NCBI GenBank assembly: GCA_964409635.1
Contig: CAYPEL010000161.1
Location: 1-5,776, forward strand
DNA: 5,776 nucleotides
Source of the DNA: CAYPEL01 sp964409635
GTDB taxonomy: Bacteria > Pseudomonadota > Gammaproteobacteria > DSM-19610
Reading direction: 5' to 3'
Both the position numbers and the translations under genes were made by a program. Positions 1 through 5,776 of the stretch are shown one piece after another (the stretch's first letter is position 1; every line of letters begins with the position of its first letter). The notes under the pieces are model-generated. The model did no database searches. It was not told the origin of the DNA and worked only from the letters and a program-made list of their open reading frames with translations.

Positions 1-2
1 AA

Positions 3-641
3 GAGATGCCATTGACCACAGGCGGGAAACGCGCTCTTGCGGTAGTCGGTATCACTCTGGTGTTGTGGCTGTTCGGGCCTCTGCTGGGAAAGCTGTTGGA
101 GTTGCCGCCAGCCCTGTTTAGCTCCGCGGCGGTGGCTAGTATCGCCGTGGCGTTGTTGATGCTGACCCGTTGTGTGAACTGGAAAGCATTGGAAAAAGGT
201 GTTCATTGGGGGGTGCTGTTGCTGCTCGGTGGTGGTCTGAGCCTGGGCCGTGGACTCACCGAATCCGGTGCGGCGGACTGGTTGGCCAGTCTGCTAAGTG
301 CCGGCGTGGGTGACTTGCCGATGTTTACCCTGTTGCTGGTACTGGTGACCATCGGTGTATTTGCCACCGAGTTAATTTCCAACACCGCTGTGACTGCCAA
401 GCTCGCGCCCATCCTCATGGGTGTCGCATTGCAGCTTGGGCTGGAAACTGACAGCCTGGTGGTGCCGGTGGCCATTGCCACCTCCATGGCTTTCATGCTG
501 CCAGTCGCGACCCCACCCAATGCCCTGGTGCATGCCAGTGGAGCGGTCGCCCAGCGGGATATGATGCGCGTCGGACTGCGTCTCAACCTGGCGGCGATTG
601 TCGTCATCACGCTGCTGTTCTACTTTGGTGTAGCAGGATGA
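3..641 (+). CDS. DASS/SLC13 family anion transporter, C-terminal half (partial at left edge)
   Basis: Sodium- or proton-coupled inner-membrane carrier of the divalent anion:sodium symporter family, whose members move dicarboxylates, citrate, sulfate or phosphate. The visible 211 or so residues are almost entirely hydrophobic, with about five to six membrane segments. Two family signatures are seen: the second SNT motif (SNTAVTAKLAPIL, from residue 125 counting from the ATG at position 6) and the ATPPNALVHASG segment (residues 168-179) that follows it in the C-terminal repeat. Full-length members have roughly 450-500 residues and two inverted repeats, so this is only the second repeat; the frame is open to the left edge and the ATG at 6 is probably an internal methionine. 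The stop overlaps the start of the next gene (ATGA), suggesting one operon. Family is fairly sure; the substrate cannot be told. Confidence 0.85.
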   Translation, partial: EMPLTTGGKRALAVVGITLVLWLFGPLLGKLLELPPALFSSAAVASIAVALLMLTRCVNWKALEKGVHWGVLLLLGGGLSLGRGLTESGAADWLASLLSAGVGDLPMFTLLLVLVTIGVFATELISNTAVTAKLAPILMGVALQLGLETDSLVVPVAIATSMAFMLPVATPPNALVHASGAVAQRDMMRVGLRLNLAAIVVITLLFYFGVAG

Positions 642-2056
642 GTTGGTTCAATGCCGGATGGCTGTTGCTGGATCTGGCTATTATCGCTGTGCTTATTCCG
701 ACCGTGATTTTGCAACGACGCGAGTCGGGTGCGACGCTGGCGTGGATACTGGTCATTGTGCTGCTGCCATTCGTGGGTATGCTGGCCTTCTGGGTGTTTG
801 GCACCACCCGACTGCGCCTGCGGCGTCGCAAGCGGCACAGGATTGAGGCGCGACTCGCACCGGCATTGCGTAAGCTGCAGGCGCATTCATCCACCAGGCT
901 GCCTGTGGCGGACCTGCCGCCATCGCTGTTACAGCTTGCTGAGAAACTGGACGATGTCGGGCCACAGCCGGGTAACGAGGTGGCGCTGTTACGGCAGGGT
1001 CCGGTGGCTTTCAATGCTCTCGAAGCGGCCATCGTCGGCGCACGTCGCCATATACATCTGGTCTACTACATCTGGGAGTCGGATCGCACTGGCGAGCGAC
1101 TGCGCGATGCCTTGATGCGGGCCTGCCAGCGCGGTGTCGAGGTGCGACTACTGCTGGATGACGTGGGTTCGCGCAGTACCCGGCAGGAATTCTTCCAGGG
1201 TTTGCTGGCAGCAGGCGGTCAAGTCGAACGCTTTCTTCCGGTCAACCCCCTGAACCGTCAACTGGCGTTGAACAACCGCAACCACCGCAAAATAGTTGTG
1301 GTAGACGGCGAGACCGGCTTTACTGGTGGCATGAATGTGGGTGACGTCTACGCGGGACTGGGCGAGTCCTGGAGGGATCTGCATGCGCGTATCTGTGGTC
1401 CGGTAGTACATTCGCTGCAGGAAGTCTTTTGTCAGGACTGGTATCACGCCACCGGTGATGATCTTGTGAACACGGCTTACTTTCCTCCGATAACAGGCCG
1501 CGGCAAAGTTTGGGCGCAACTGCTTACCAGCGGGCCGGCGGACGATCGCTGGCGTGCTATTCATACTCTGCTGTTCGCCGCTATCAATCTGGCGCGGGAA
1601 CGAGTCTGGATTGTAACACCTTATTTTGTCCCTGATTCGTCCATTGTTATGGCGCTGCAGACGGCTGCGTTAAGAGGTGTGGATGTTCGGTTGTTGTTGC
1701 CAGGACGTTCCGACCACCCGCTGGTGCTTCATGCCGGGCGTTCTTTCCTGGATCAGTTGCTGGCCGCCGGTGTGCGAGTGTTTGAACTCCAAGGCACCAT
1801 GCCACATGCCAAGACTGTCACTGTTGATGGTATTTTCTCGACCCTGGGTTCCGCCAACATGGATCAACGCAGTTTCCGCCTCAACTTCGAGGCCAACCTA
1901 TTTTTCTATGTCGCGGAAATTGCCTGCGAGCTGGAACGGGACTTTCTCTCCCTCTGTGGCGAAACAATCGAGGTTACAGCAGTGAACCGGCAGGGTATTC
2001 CCAAACGCCAAAGGTTCGCTGAAGGCGTTGGCAGGGTGCTGGCGCCCCTGCTGTAG
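638..2056 (+). CDS. cls: Cardiolipin synthase, ClsA type, phospholipase D superfamily
   Basis: Joins two phosphatidylglycerol molecules into cardiolipin plus glycerol at the inner membrane. The 472-residue product is close to the usual length (about 480). Residues 7-25 and 34-54 form two N-terminal membrane helices, followed by a very basic stretch (residues 58-68, RLRLRRRKRHR) expected on the cytoplasmic face. Two phospholipase D domains follow. The first has HRKIVVVD (H216, K218, D223) with GFTGGMNVGD after it; the second has HAKTVTVD (H390, K392, D397) followed by GSANMDQRSFRLNFE. Both catalytic HxKx4D motifs are complete, so the enzyme should be active. The end (VGRVLAPLL) matches the usual ClsA terminus. 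The ATG overlaps the upstream TGA, and no well-spaced Shine-Dalgarno precedes it (only AGG directly abutting), which suggests translational coupling to the transporter gene. No clear terminator follows. Confidence 0.95.
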   Translation: MSWFNAGWLLLDLAIIAVLIPTVILQRRESGATLAWILVIVLLPFVGMLAFWVFGTTRLRLRRRKRHRIEARLAPALRKLQAHSSTRLPVADLPPSLLQLAEKLDDVGPQPGNEVALLRQGPVAFNALEAAIVGARRHIHLVYYIWESDRTGERLRDALMRACQRGVEVRLLLDDVGSRSTRQEFFQGLLAAGGQVERFLPVNPLNRQLALNNRNHRKIVVVDGETGFTGGMNVGDVYAGLGESWRDLHARICGPVVHSLQEVFCQDWYHATGDDLVNTAYFPPITGRGKVWAQLLTSGPADDRWRAIHTLLFAAINLARERVWIVTPYFVPDSSIVMALQTAALRGVDVRLLLPGRSDHPLVLHAGRSFLDQLLAAGVRVFELQGTMPHAKTVTVDGIFSTLGSANMDQRSFRLNFEANLFFYVAEIACELERDFLSLCGETIEVTAVNRQGIPKRQRFAEGVGRVLAPLL

Positions 2057-2187
2057 CCATTGCGCTATAAGTAACAGATAGTTCGTATAAAACTACTTTT
2101 GCAGCTTAAATATTCGACTTTTAGAAGGTAGTATTGTTTGTTAGTTTGCTGCTGAGACGAAAATGATAGCGATAAAGGGAGAGCGGC

Positions 2188-3123
2188 ATGCAAAGATTTA
2201 AAGACATTCTTCTGGTACTGAATCCTGAAGATCAGGTAACGGCGGTGTTGGATAAGGCGGTGTTGCTGGCCAGGCAAAATGGGGCGCGGTTGACACTTTT
2301 TTCTGTATTGAAGGAGCCCCCAGGTTTACAACGGTATAGTGAATATGCTGCACAATATCAGCTAGCCTCGGCTATAACTGAGTGTAGAGAATGGCTGCGC
2401 GGTCTAATGATATCCCAACAAGATGACGATATTGGTGTGGTGATCAATGTGGTGGAGGGTATTCCATTCCTGGAAATCATCCGCCAGGTACTGCGTGAAC
2501 AACACGATCTGGTAATCACCACGGCGGAGGAGAAGAAAGGCCTTCGCGCTCGTGTGTTCGGAACCACTTCCATGCACCTGATGCGAAAATGCCCCTGTCC
2601 CGTGTGGGTGGTCAAGCGGGCGCAGACGCGGCCGTTTACTCGCATCATGGCGGCGGTCGACCCTTCGCTTTATGATCCAAAACAGGATTTGCTCAATCCG
2701 CTGATTCTGCAACTGGCCGGCAGCCTGGCGCGCAAGGAGGCGGCAGAACTCCATATCGTCTACGTATGGCATCTGTTCGGTGAAGGTTATATGCGCAGCG
2801 GCGGCATGACTGAGAAGGAGATTCAGGAAACAAAGGCACAAGAGAAGATGCAGTATAAACAACGCTTCGATACCTTATTGGGCCAGGTTGATGTCACCGC
2901 TTTAAGGCCACGCCTGCACCTGATCGAGGGTGACCCCGATGTGCGAATACCGGAACTGGTGATGGAGCAGGATATCGATTTGTTGGTCATGGGTACGGTC
3001 TGCCGTACAGGTATCGCCGGTTTTCTGATCGGCAACACAGCGGAGGAGGTACTCAATCAGGTGGACTGCTCGGTGCTGACGCTCAAGCCGGAAGGTTTCG
3101 TTACACCGGTGACCCTTGAATAA
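2188..3123 (+). CDS. uspE: Tandem universal stress protein, UspE-like
   Basis: Cytoplasmic stress protein with two UspA folds in one chain of 311 residues, the size of E. coli UspE (about 316). Domain 1 (residues 5-143) opens with KDILLVLNP and closes with MHLMRKCPCPVWVVKR, a typical UspE half-domain end; its nucleotide-binding glycines are largely absent. Domain 2 (residues 151-300) opens with RIMAAVD (D158) and ends in a near-standard ATP-binding loop, GTVCRTGIAGFLIGNTAEEV (residues 269-288), where the second glycine of the usual G-x2-G-x9-G pattern is Cys272. The tail (LKPEGFVTPV) also resembles UspE. A strong Shine-Dalgarno, AAGGGAG at 2175-2181, fixes the ATG. The gene has its own 131-bp AT-rich leader and a terminator, so it is probably transcribed alone. 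UspE proteins act in resistance to oxidative and other stress; the exact role here is unknown. Confidence 0.9.
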   Translation: MQRFKDILLVLNPEDQVTAVLDKAVLLARQNGARLTLFSVLKEPPGLQRYSEYAAQYQLASAITECREWLRGLMISQQDDDIGVVINVVEGIPFLEIIRQVLREQHDLVITTAEEKKGLRARVFGTTSMHLMRKCPCPVWVVKRAQTRPFTRIMAAVDPSLYDPKQDLLNPLILQLAGSLARKEAAELHIVYVWHLFGEGYMRSGGMTEKEIQETKAQEKMQYKQRFDTLLGQVDVTALRPRLHLIEGDPDVRIPELVMEQDIDLLVMGTVCRTGIAGFLIGNTAEEVLNQVDCSVLTLKPEGFVTPVTLE

Positions 3124-3140
3124 CCGGATAACCGGTTTTT
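3122..3140 (+). terminator. Rho-independent terminator of the usp gene, starting in its stop codon
   Basis: A perfect 6-bp stem AACCGG (3122-3127) / CCGGTT (3132-3137) with a 4-nt loop ATAA runs into TTTTT (3136-3140). The stem starts with the last two bases of the TAA stop. A competing hairpin is also possible: CGGATAA (3125-3131) pairs with TTATCCG (3139-3145), and it would destroy the terminator stem. The stem is short and the T-tract modest, so termination may be partial. Confidence 0.6.
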
Positions 3141-3157
3141 ATCCGCAGGGGACTGCG

Positions 3158-3437
3158 CTGCGGGAGAAAGTGCAGCGGCCAGCTGGTGATCGAGACGGGG
3201 CAATGCCCGCTGACGCTAGGAGACGCCTTGTGCCGATTAACAGCGGGGAGAAATGATTACGGAATTTCACTGCTGCTGTTATCGTTAGCCAATGCTCCGC
3301 CGGTTCTAACCTTTAGGTCGCAGTTTCTACTGGGCGTGGTCGTCACACTGCTTGGGCTGCAAATGTTTGCCGGGAAGCGCTCGGTACGGCTGCCAAGCTG
3401 GTTCACCCTTATCCGCTTGCGCCCTGTGTATAAGTAA
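3158..3437 (+). pseudogene. Degraded N-terminal remnant of an ExoD-family membrane protein
   Basis: An open frame from GTG 3186 to TAA 3437 (83 residues) reads like the N-terminal third of ExoD-family proteins (exopolysaccharide synthesis, PF06055): a LTLGDALCRL stretch, then a tyrosine-glycine start of a hydrophobic helix (YGISLLLLSLANAPP), then LLGVVVTLLGLQMFAGKRSVRLPSW, matching the family layout of helix, second helix, QxxxGR-like turn and W-LP. Full-length members have about 190-200 residues, so more than half is missing at the C-terminus. Just upstream in another frame (3158-3193), LREKVQRPAGDR looks like the usual family start, which suggests a frameshift near 3185-3205. GTG 3186 has no convincing Shine-Dalgarno. 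The assignment is from memory of the family pattern. The alternative is a small unrelated hydrophobic ORF that is not expressed. Confidence 0.45.
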
Positions 3438-3571
3438 AATATAAGCCTTGTTCCCTCAAGTCAATTTCCCAAACAGAACCACACACTCCTGCCTTTCATG
3501 CAATTTGACTACGAAATATTATCTTTTCCAGCAGCCTGATCGCATGGTGACGTTGCTATTAACGATAGGGT

Positions 3572-4015
3572 GATGTTGGTTCATAGTTGTTGGCCTACAT
3601 CAAGTCATCAGGGATTGAGCAGGGTCAAACGGGTGGCAAATTAACCTGTTATGACGAATCTTGCAGTTCATGCCATTATCTGGTGCGTGTCCCAATATTT
3701 CTGGGCAAGGGCATCATAACCAATGACAAATTGTTTGCCGTGGTACAGACCCTGGAGTACGGTGTACGTTGTGTTGAAGGGCCGTTGCAACGGCCGGAAC
3801 ATGTCTGGCACATGTCGGTGTCCTATCTGGTAATCCCGATCTTCGCGTTGGTCAATACCGGTACCACGCTGGAATTAGATTCATTGGGCGAGACGCTGAC
3901 TCACCCGGTGATGTTAGGTGTGTCGCTGGGGCTGATGCTCATCAAGTTAGTTGGCATCACCGGGGCCAGCTGCTTGTTATTTAGTATTGATTATATATTC
4001 TGGCGGTTGGCTTGA
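3572..4015 (+). pseudogene. nhaA: Internal remnant of an NhaA Na+/H+ antiporter
   Basis: The frame open from TTG 3587 to TGA 4015 (142 residues) contains, from about 3779, EGPLQRPEHVWHMSVSYL then IPIFALVNTG and GVSLGLMLIKLVGITGASCLL. This closely follows NhaA around its eighth to tenth membrane segments (xxPLQRLEHxLHPWVxFxIxPLFALANAG, then GxxLGLxxGKxxGI). LLAYIKSSGI at 3587-3616 resembles the WLAxLKSGIH element, preceded by an in-frame TAG at 3584, and it lies about 59 codons before EGPLQ, a normal NhaA distance. In a different frame, 3666-3713 reads VHAII...WARAS, like VHATIAG...PARA, which implies a frameshift. The N-terminal half with the essential aspartate pair and the last two segments are missing, so it cannot transport. 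Membership of the NhaA family is fairly sure; the borders are estimates. Confidence 0.65.
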
Positions 4016-4095
4016 CAGTCTATCTGGTCATTGGCGCAGTAAAATACTCCGGTAGCGATGGTAAACTGGCAGCATCAAACTAACAGGATAGAAAA

Positions 4096-5700
4096 ATGGA
4101 TCCATTATGGTTATTGGTCGCATTACTGCTGGGTTTTTTCGCACGCCAACTTAGTCTGCCACCGTTGGTTGGATTTCTGCTCGCGGGTTTTGCCCTGCAC
4201 GCGTTGGGTATCGATGGTGGACCGGCATTACAGAAGTTTGCTGATCTTGGCGTCACCCTGTTGCTGTTTACCATTGGCCTCAAATTACGCCTGCGCAGCC
4301 TGTTGGCACCGGAAGTATGGGCCACGGCCAGCGCCCACATGACGTTGATTGTTTTATCGTTTGGTGGCTTGTTGTTATTACCGGGTTTAGCCGGTTTTGT
4401 CTGGTTAGGTTCGCTAGACTGGAAAGCGGCCGCCGTGATCGCGTTCGCATTGAGTTTTAGCAGCACTGTGTTTGCGGTAAAAATCCTGGAAGACCGGGGT
4501 GAGATGAGAACCCGTCATGGCCAGGTGGCGATTGGTATTCTCATTATTCAGGATATCATCGCCGTGGTATTTCTTACGCTGGCAACCGATAAATCACCCA
4601 CACTCTGGGCGCTGGCACTCTTAGGCCTGCCGTTTGCACGGCCGCTGCTGAATCATTTTATGCAACGCAGTGGTCACGGTGAAGTGCTGGTGTTGTTTGG
4701 CATGTTCATAGCGATTGGCGGGGGTCAGTTGTTTGAACTGGTGGGCATGAAGGCGGATCTGGGTGCGCTGATTTTTGGTGTGCTACTCAGCGGCCAGACT
4801 AAATCAAGCGAACTGTCTCGATCTTTGCTAAGTTTTAAAGATTTATTTCTTATCGGCTTTTTTCTTAACATCGGCATCAACGCGCTGCCCACCGGGTCGG
4901 ACGTGTTGATCGCTGCTGCATTGGTGGTTTTCTTACTCCCACTGAAAACCGTGTTGTTCTTTTTGTTACTGACCCGCTTGCGGTTACGCGTACGCACCGC
5001 CTATTTAAGTACGGTGGGACTATCTAATTACAGTGAATTTGGCTTGATTGTCGCCGCCGTCGGTGTAAGTGCCGGCTGGATCAGTAACCAGTGGTTAGTA
5101 ATTATCGCCTTGTCATTAACCTTTAGTTTTATCATCGGCTCGATTATTAACGCCCGTGCGCATAGCCTGTATAGCGAGGTAGAAGCATTTTTACATCGCT
5201 ACGAGTCTAAACGGCGCTTGCCCGTTGATAGGGTGCCTGATCTGGGTGGTGCCGAGATTTTAATTGCCGGCATGGGCCGGGTGGGTATCGGCGCCTATGT
5301 TTCGATGAACGAAACCTTCGGTGACAAGGTGTGCGGTATTGATGCTGATGCAGACAGTGTTGCCCTGCATCAGCAAGCTGGGCGTAAAGTCGTATTGGGT
5401 GATGCGGAAAATATTGATTTTTGGCATGCGGTCGATATCGACAAACTGCAATTGGTGATGCTGGCGATGCCGACCACAACAGACATGTACCAGGCCGTCG
5501 AGCTACTGAAAGCTTCGGATTATAAAGGCATCATTGCCGCTGTTGTTAAATACGAAGATGATCGCGTTAAACTGGAAGCAGCGGGCGTGCATGCTACCTT
5601 CAATTTCTATGCTGAGGCCGGCTCGGGGTTTGCTCAACACGTGCGGCGTCAACTGCAACAGAGTGGCCGTCACCTGATCGATGATGCAGTAACCAGTTAA
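4096..5700 (+). CDS. CPA2 family cation/proton antiporter with TrkA-N domain (Kef/YbaL-like)
   Basis: Inner-membrane monovalent cation/H+ exchanger of the CPA2 family, probably K+ or Na+ against H+. Residues 1-355 hold about a dozen hydrophobic segments with family signatures: LPPLVGFLLAG (21-31), FADLGVTLLLFTIGLKL (48-64), FSSTVFAVKILEDRGEM (121-137), the ion-site IIQDIIAV with Q152-D153 (150-157), and NYSEFGLIV (311-319). A cytoplasmic linker follows, then a Rossmann TrkA-N domain (386-505): ILIAGMGRVG (GxGxxG, 392-397), acidic D416 at the end of the second strand, and VLGDAENIDF (433-442). There is no TrkA-C domain. In the loop where KefB/KefC carry HALExDIEP this protein has SSELSRSLLSFKDLF, so glutathione gating of the Kef type is doubtful. 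AGGA at 4085-4088, 7 nt before ATG 4096, supports the start. Length of 534 suits the family. It is unusually rich in TTA leucine codons. Ion and regulator are unknown. Confidence 0.9.
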   Translation: MDPLWLLVALLLGFFARQLSLPPLVGFLLAGFALHALGIDGGPALQKFADLGVTLLLFTIGLKLRLRSLLAPEVWATASAHMTLIVLSFGGLLLLPGLAGFVWLGSLDWKAAAVIAFALSFSSTVFAVKILEDRGEMRTRHGQVAIGILIIQDIIAVVFLTLATDKSPTLWALALLGLPFARPLLNHFMQRSGHGEVLVLFGMFIAIGGGQLFELVGMKADLGALIFGVLLSGQTKSSELSRSLLSFKDLFLIGFFLNIGINALPTGSDVLIAAALVVFLLPLKTVLFFLLLTRLRLRVRTAYLSTVGLSNYSEFGLIVAAVGVSAGWISNQWLVIIALSLTFSFIIGSIINARAHSLYSEVEAFLHRYESKRRLPVDRVPDLGGAEILIAGMGRVGIGAYVSMNETFGDKVCGIDADADSVALHQQAGRKVVLGDAENIDFWHAVDIDKLQLVMLAMPTTTDMYQAVELLKASDYKGIIAAVVKYEDDRVKLEAAGVHATFNFYAEAGSGFAQHVRRQLQQSGRHLIDDAVTS

Positions 5701-5713
5701 TGGTTACTTTTTT
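5688..5713 (+). terminator. Rho-independent terminator folded around the antiporter stop codon
   Basis: A perfect 8-bp stem AGTAACCA (5688-5695) / TGGTTACT (5701-5708) has a 5-nt loop GTTAA (5696-5700) that contains the TAA stop, and runs into six T residues (5708-5713). The stem has only three G-C pairs, but its perfect pairing and the T-tract make it the better of the two terminators in the window. The last codons of the antiporter are part of the stem. Confidence 0.7.
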
Positions 5714-5730
5714 AAGGAAGGTCTGGTCAG

Positions 5731-5776
5731 ATGGCTGGCTGCTTCAGCCGTCGAATAATGGCGGAATATGCACAAT
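5731..5776 (+). CDS. Possible start of an unidentified downstream gene (partial at right edge)
   Basis: ATG 5731 follows a strong Shine-Dalgarno-like AAGGAAGG (5714-5721) with a 9-nt gap, and the frame stays open to the edge. Only about 15 codons are visible (MAGCFSRRIMAEYAQ), too few to identify a family. A second in-frame ATG at 5758 lacks an obvious ribosome binding site. A small hairpin GGCTG (5737-5741) / CAGCC (5745-5749) lies just inside the frame. It sits directly after the antiporter terminator, so it would need its own promoter or read-through. Confidence 0.35.
   Translation, partial: MAGCFSRRIMAEYAQ

Noticed and set aside
203..1564. Long open frames on the minus strand and in alternative frames over the transporter and cls genes.
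   Set aside because: They are antisense or offset to genes with clear family motifs, have no convincing ribosome binding sites and read as low-complexity, arginine- and serine-rich shadows of GC-rich coding DNA.
2079..2100. TAGTT/AACTA hairpin followed by C and TTTT after cls, a possible terminator.
   Set aside because: The stem is only 5 bp and AT-rich with a 7-nt loop, and the T-tract has four bases. Too weak to call.
2086..2134. TATAAA (2086-2091) and TAGTAT (2129-2134) as -10 boxes for the usp gene.
   Set aside because: Neither has a -35 match better than about three of six bases at normal spacing. A promoter is likely in this gap but cannot be placed.
3438..3571. Search of the gap between the two remnants for an RNA gene, insertion-sequence end, direct repeat or the missing N-terminus of NhaA.
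   Set aside because: No clear stem-loop array, terminal inverted repeat, target-site duplication or NhaA-like peptide could be recognised by eye.
4012..4045. A perfect TTGACA (4012-4017) and TAAAAT (4040-4045) before the antiporter gene, resembling a sigma-70 promoter.
   Set aside because: The spacing is 22 bp, well outside the usual 15-19, and no good partner exists for either box at normal spacing. The TTGACA overlaps the end of the NhaA-like frame and may be chance.
4080..5479. Minus-strand open frames across the antiporter gene.
   Set aside because: They lie opposite a complete, motif-supported membrane protein gene and show no recognisable domain.

Overview
The window reads like a stretch of a proteobacterial, probably gammaproteobacterial, chromosome with moderate GC. 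Every convincing gene lies on the + strand. The assignment rests on a ClsA-type cardiolipin synthase, an UspE-type tandem universal stress protein and a Kef-like CPA2 antiporter; none of these fixes a genus. I see no tRNA, rRNA, CRISPR array, insertion sequence or phage gene.

Layout. (1) Positions 3-641 hold the C-terminal half of an anion transporter of the DASS/SLC13 family, cut by the left edge. (2) Positions 638-2056 hold a complete two-HKD cardiolipin synthase whose ATG overlaps the transporter's stop (ATGA), so the two are probably co-translated. (3) A 131-bp AT-rich gap with no clear promoter. (4) Positions 2188-3123 hold a two-domain UspE-like stress protein, followed by a hairpin/T-tract terminator that begins in its stop codon. 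(5) Positions 3124-4095, almost 1 kb, hold no intact gene. I read it as a gene graveyard with an N-terminal remnant of an ExoD-family membrane protein (about 3158-3437), about 130 bp with nothing recognisable, and an internal remnant of an NhaA Na+/H+ antiporter (about 3572-4015). (6) Positions 4096-5700 hold a complete CPA2 cation/proton antiporter with a C-terminal TrkA-N Rossmann domain, again closed by a terminator folded around its stop codon. (7) A possible next gene begins at 5731 behind a good ribosome binding site and runs off the right edge.

How it fits together. The intact genes all concern the membrane or stress: dicarboxylate/sulfate-type uptake, cardiolipin synthesis, stress response and potassium or sodium/proton exchange. 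The remnant nhaA lies directly before the intact CPA2 antiporter, so one antiporter may have been lost while another is kept beside it. The CPA2 gene uses the leucine codon TTA far more than cls does (20 versus 3 by hand count), so the two blocks may have different histories. I found no convincing new multi-gene system. The most interesting part is the decayed interval and what replaced it.
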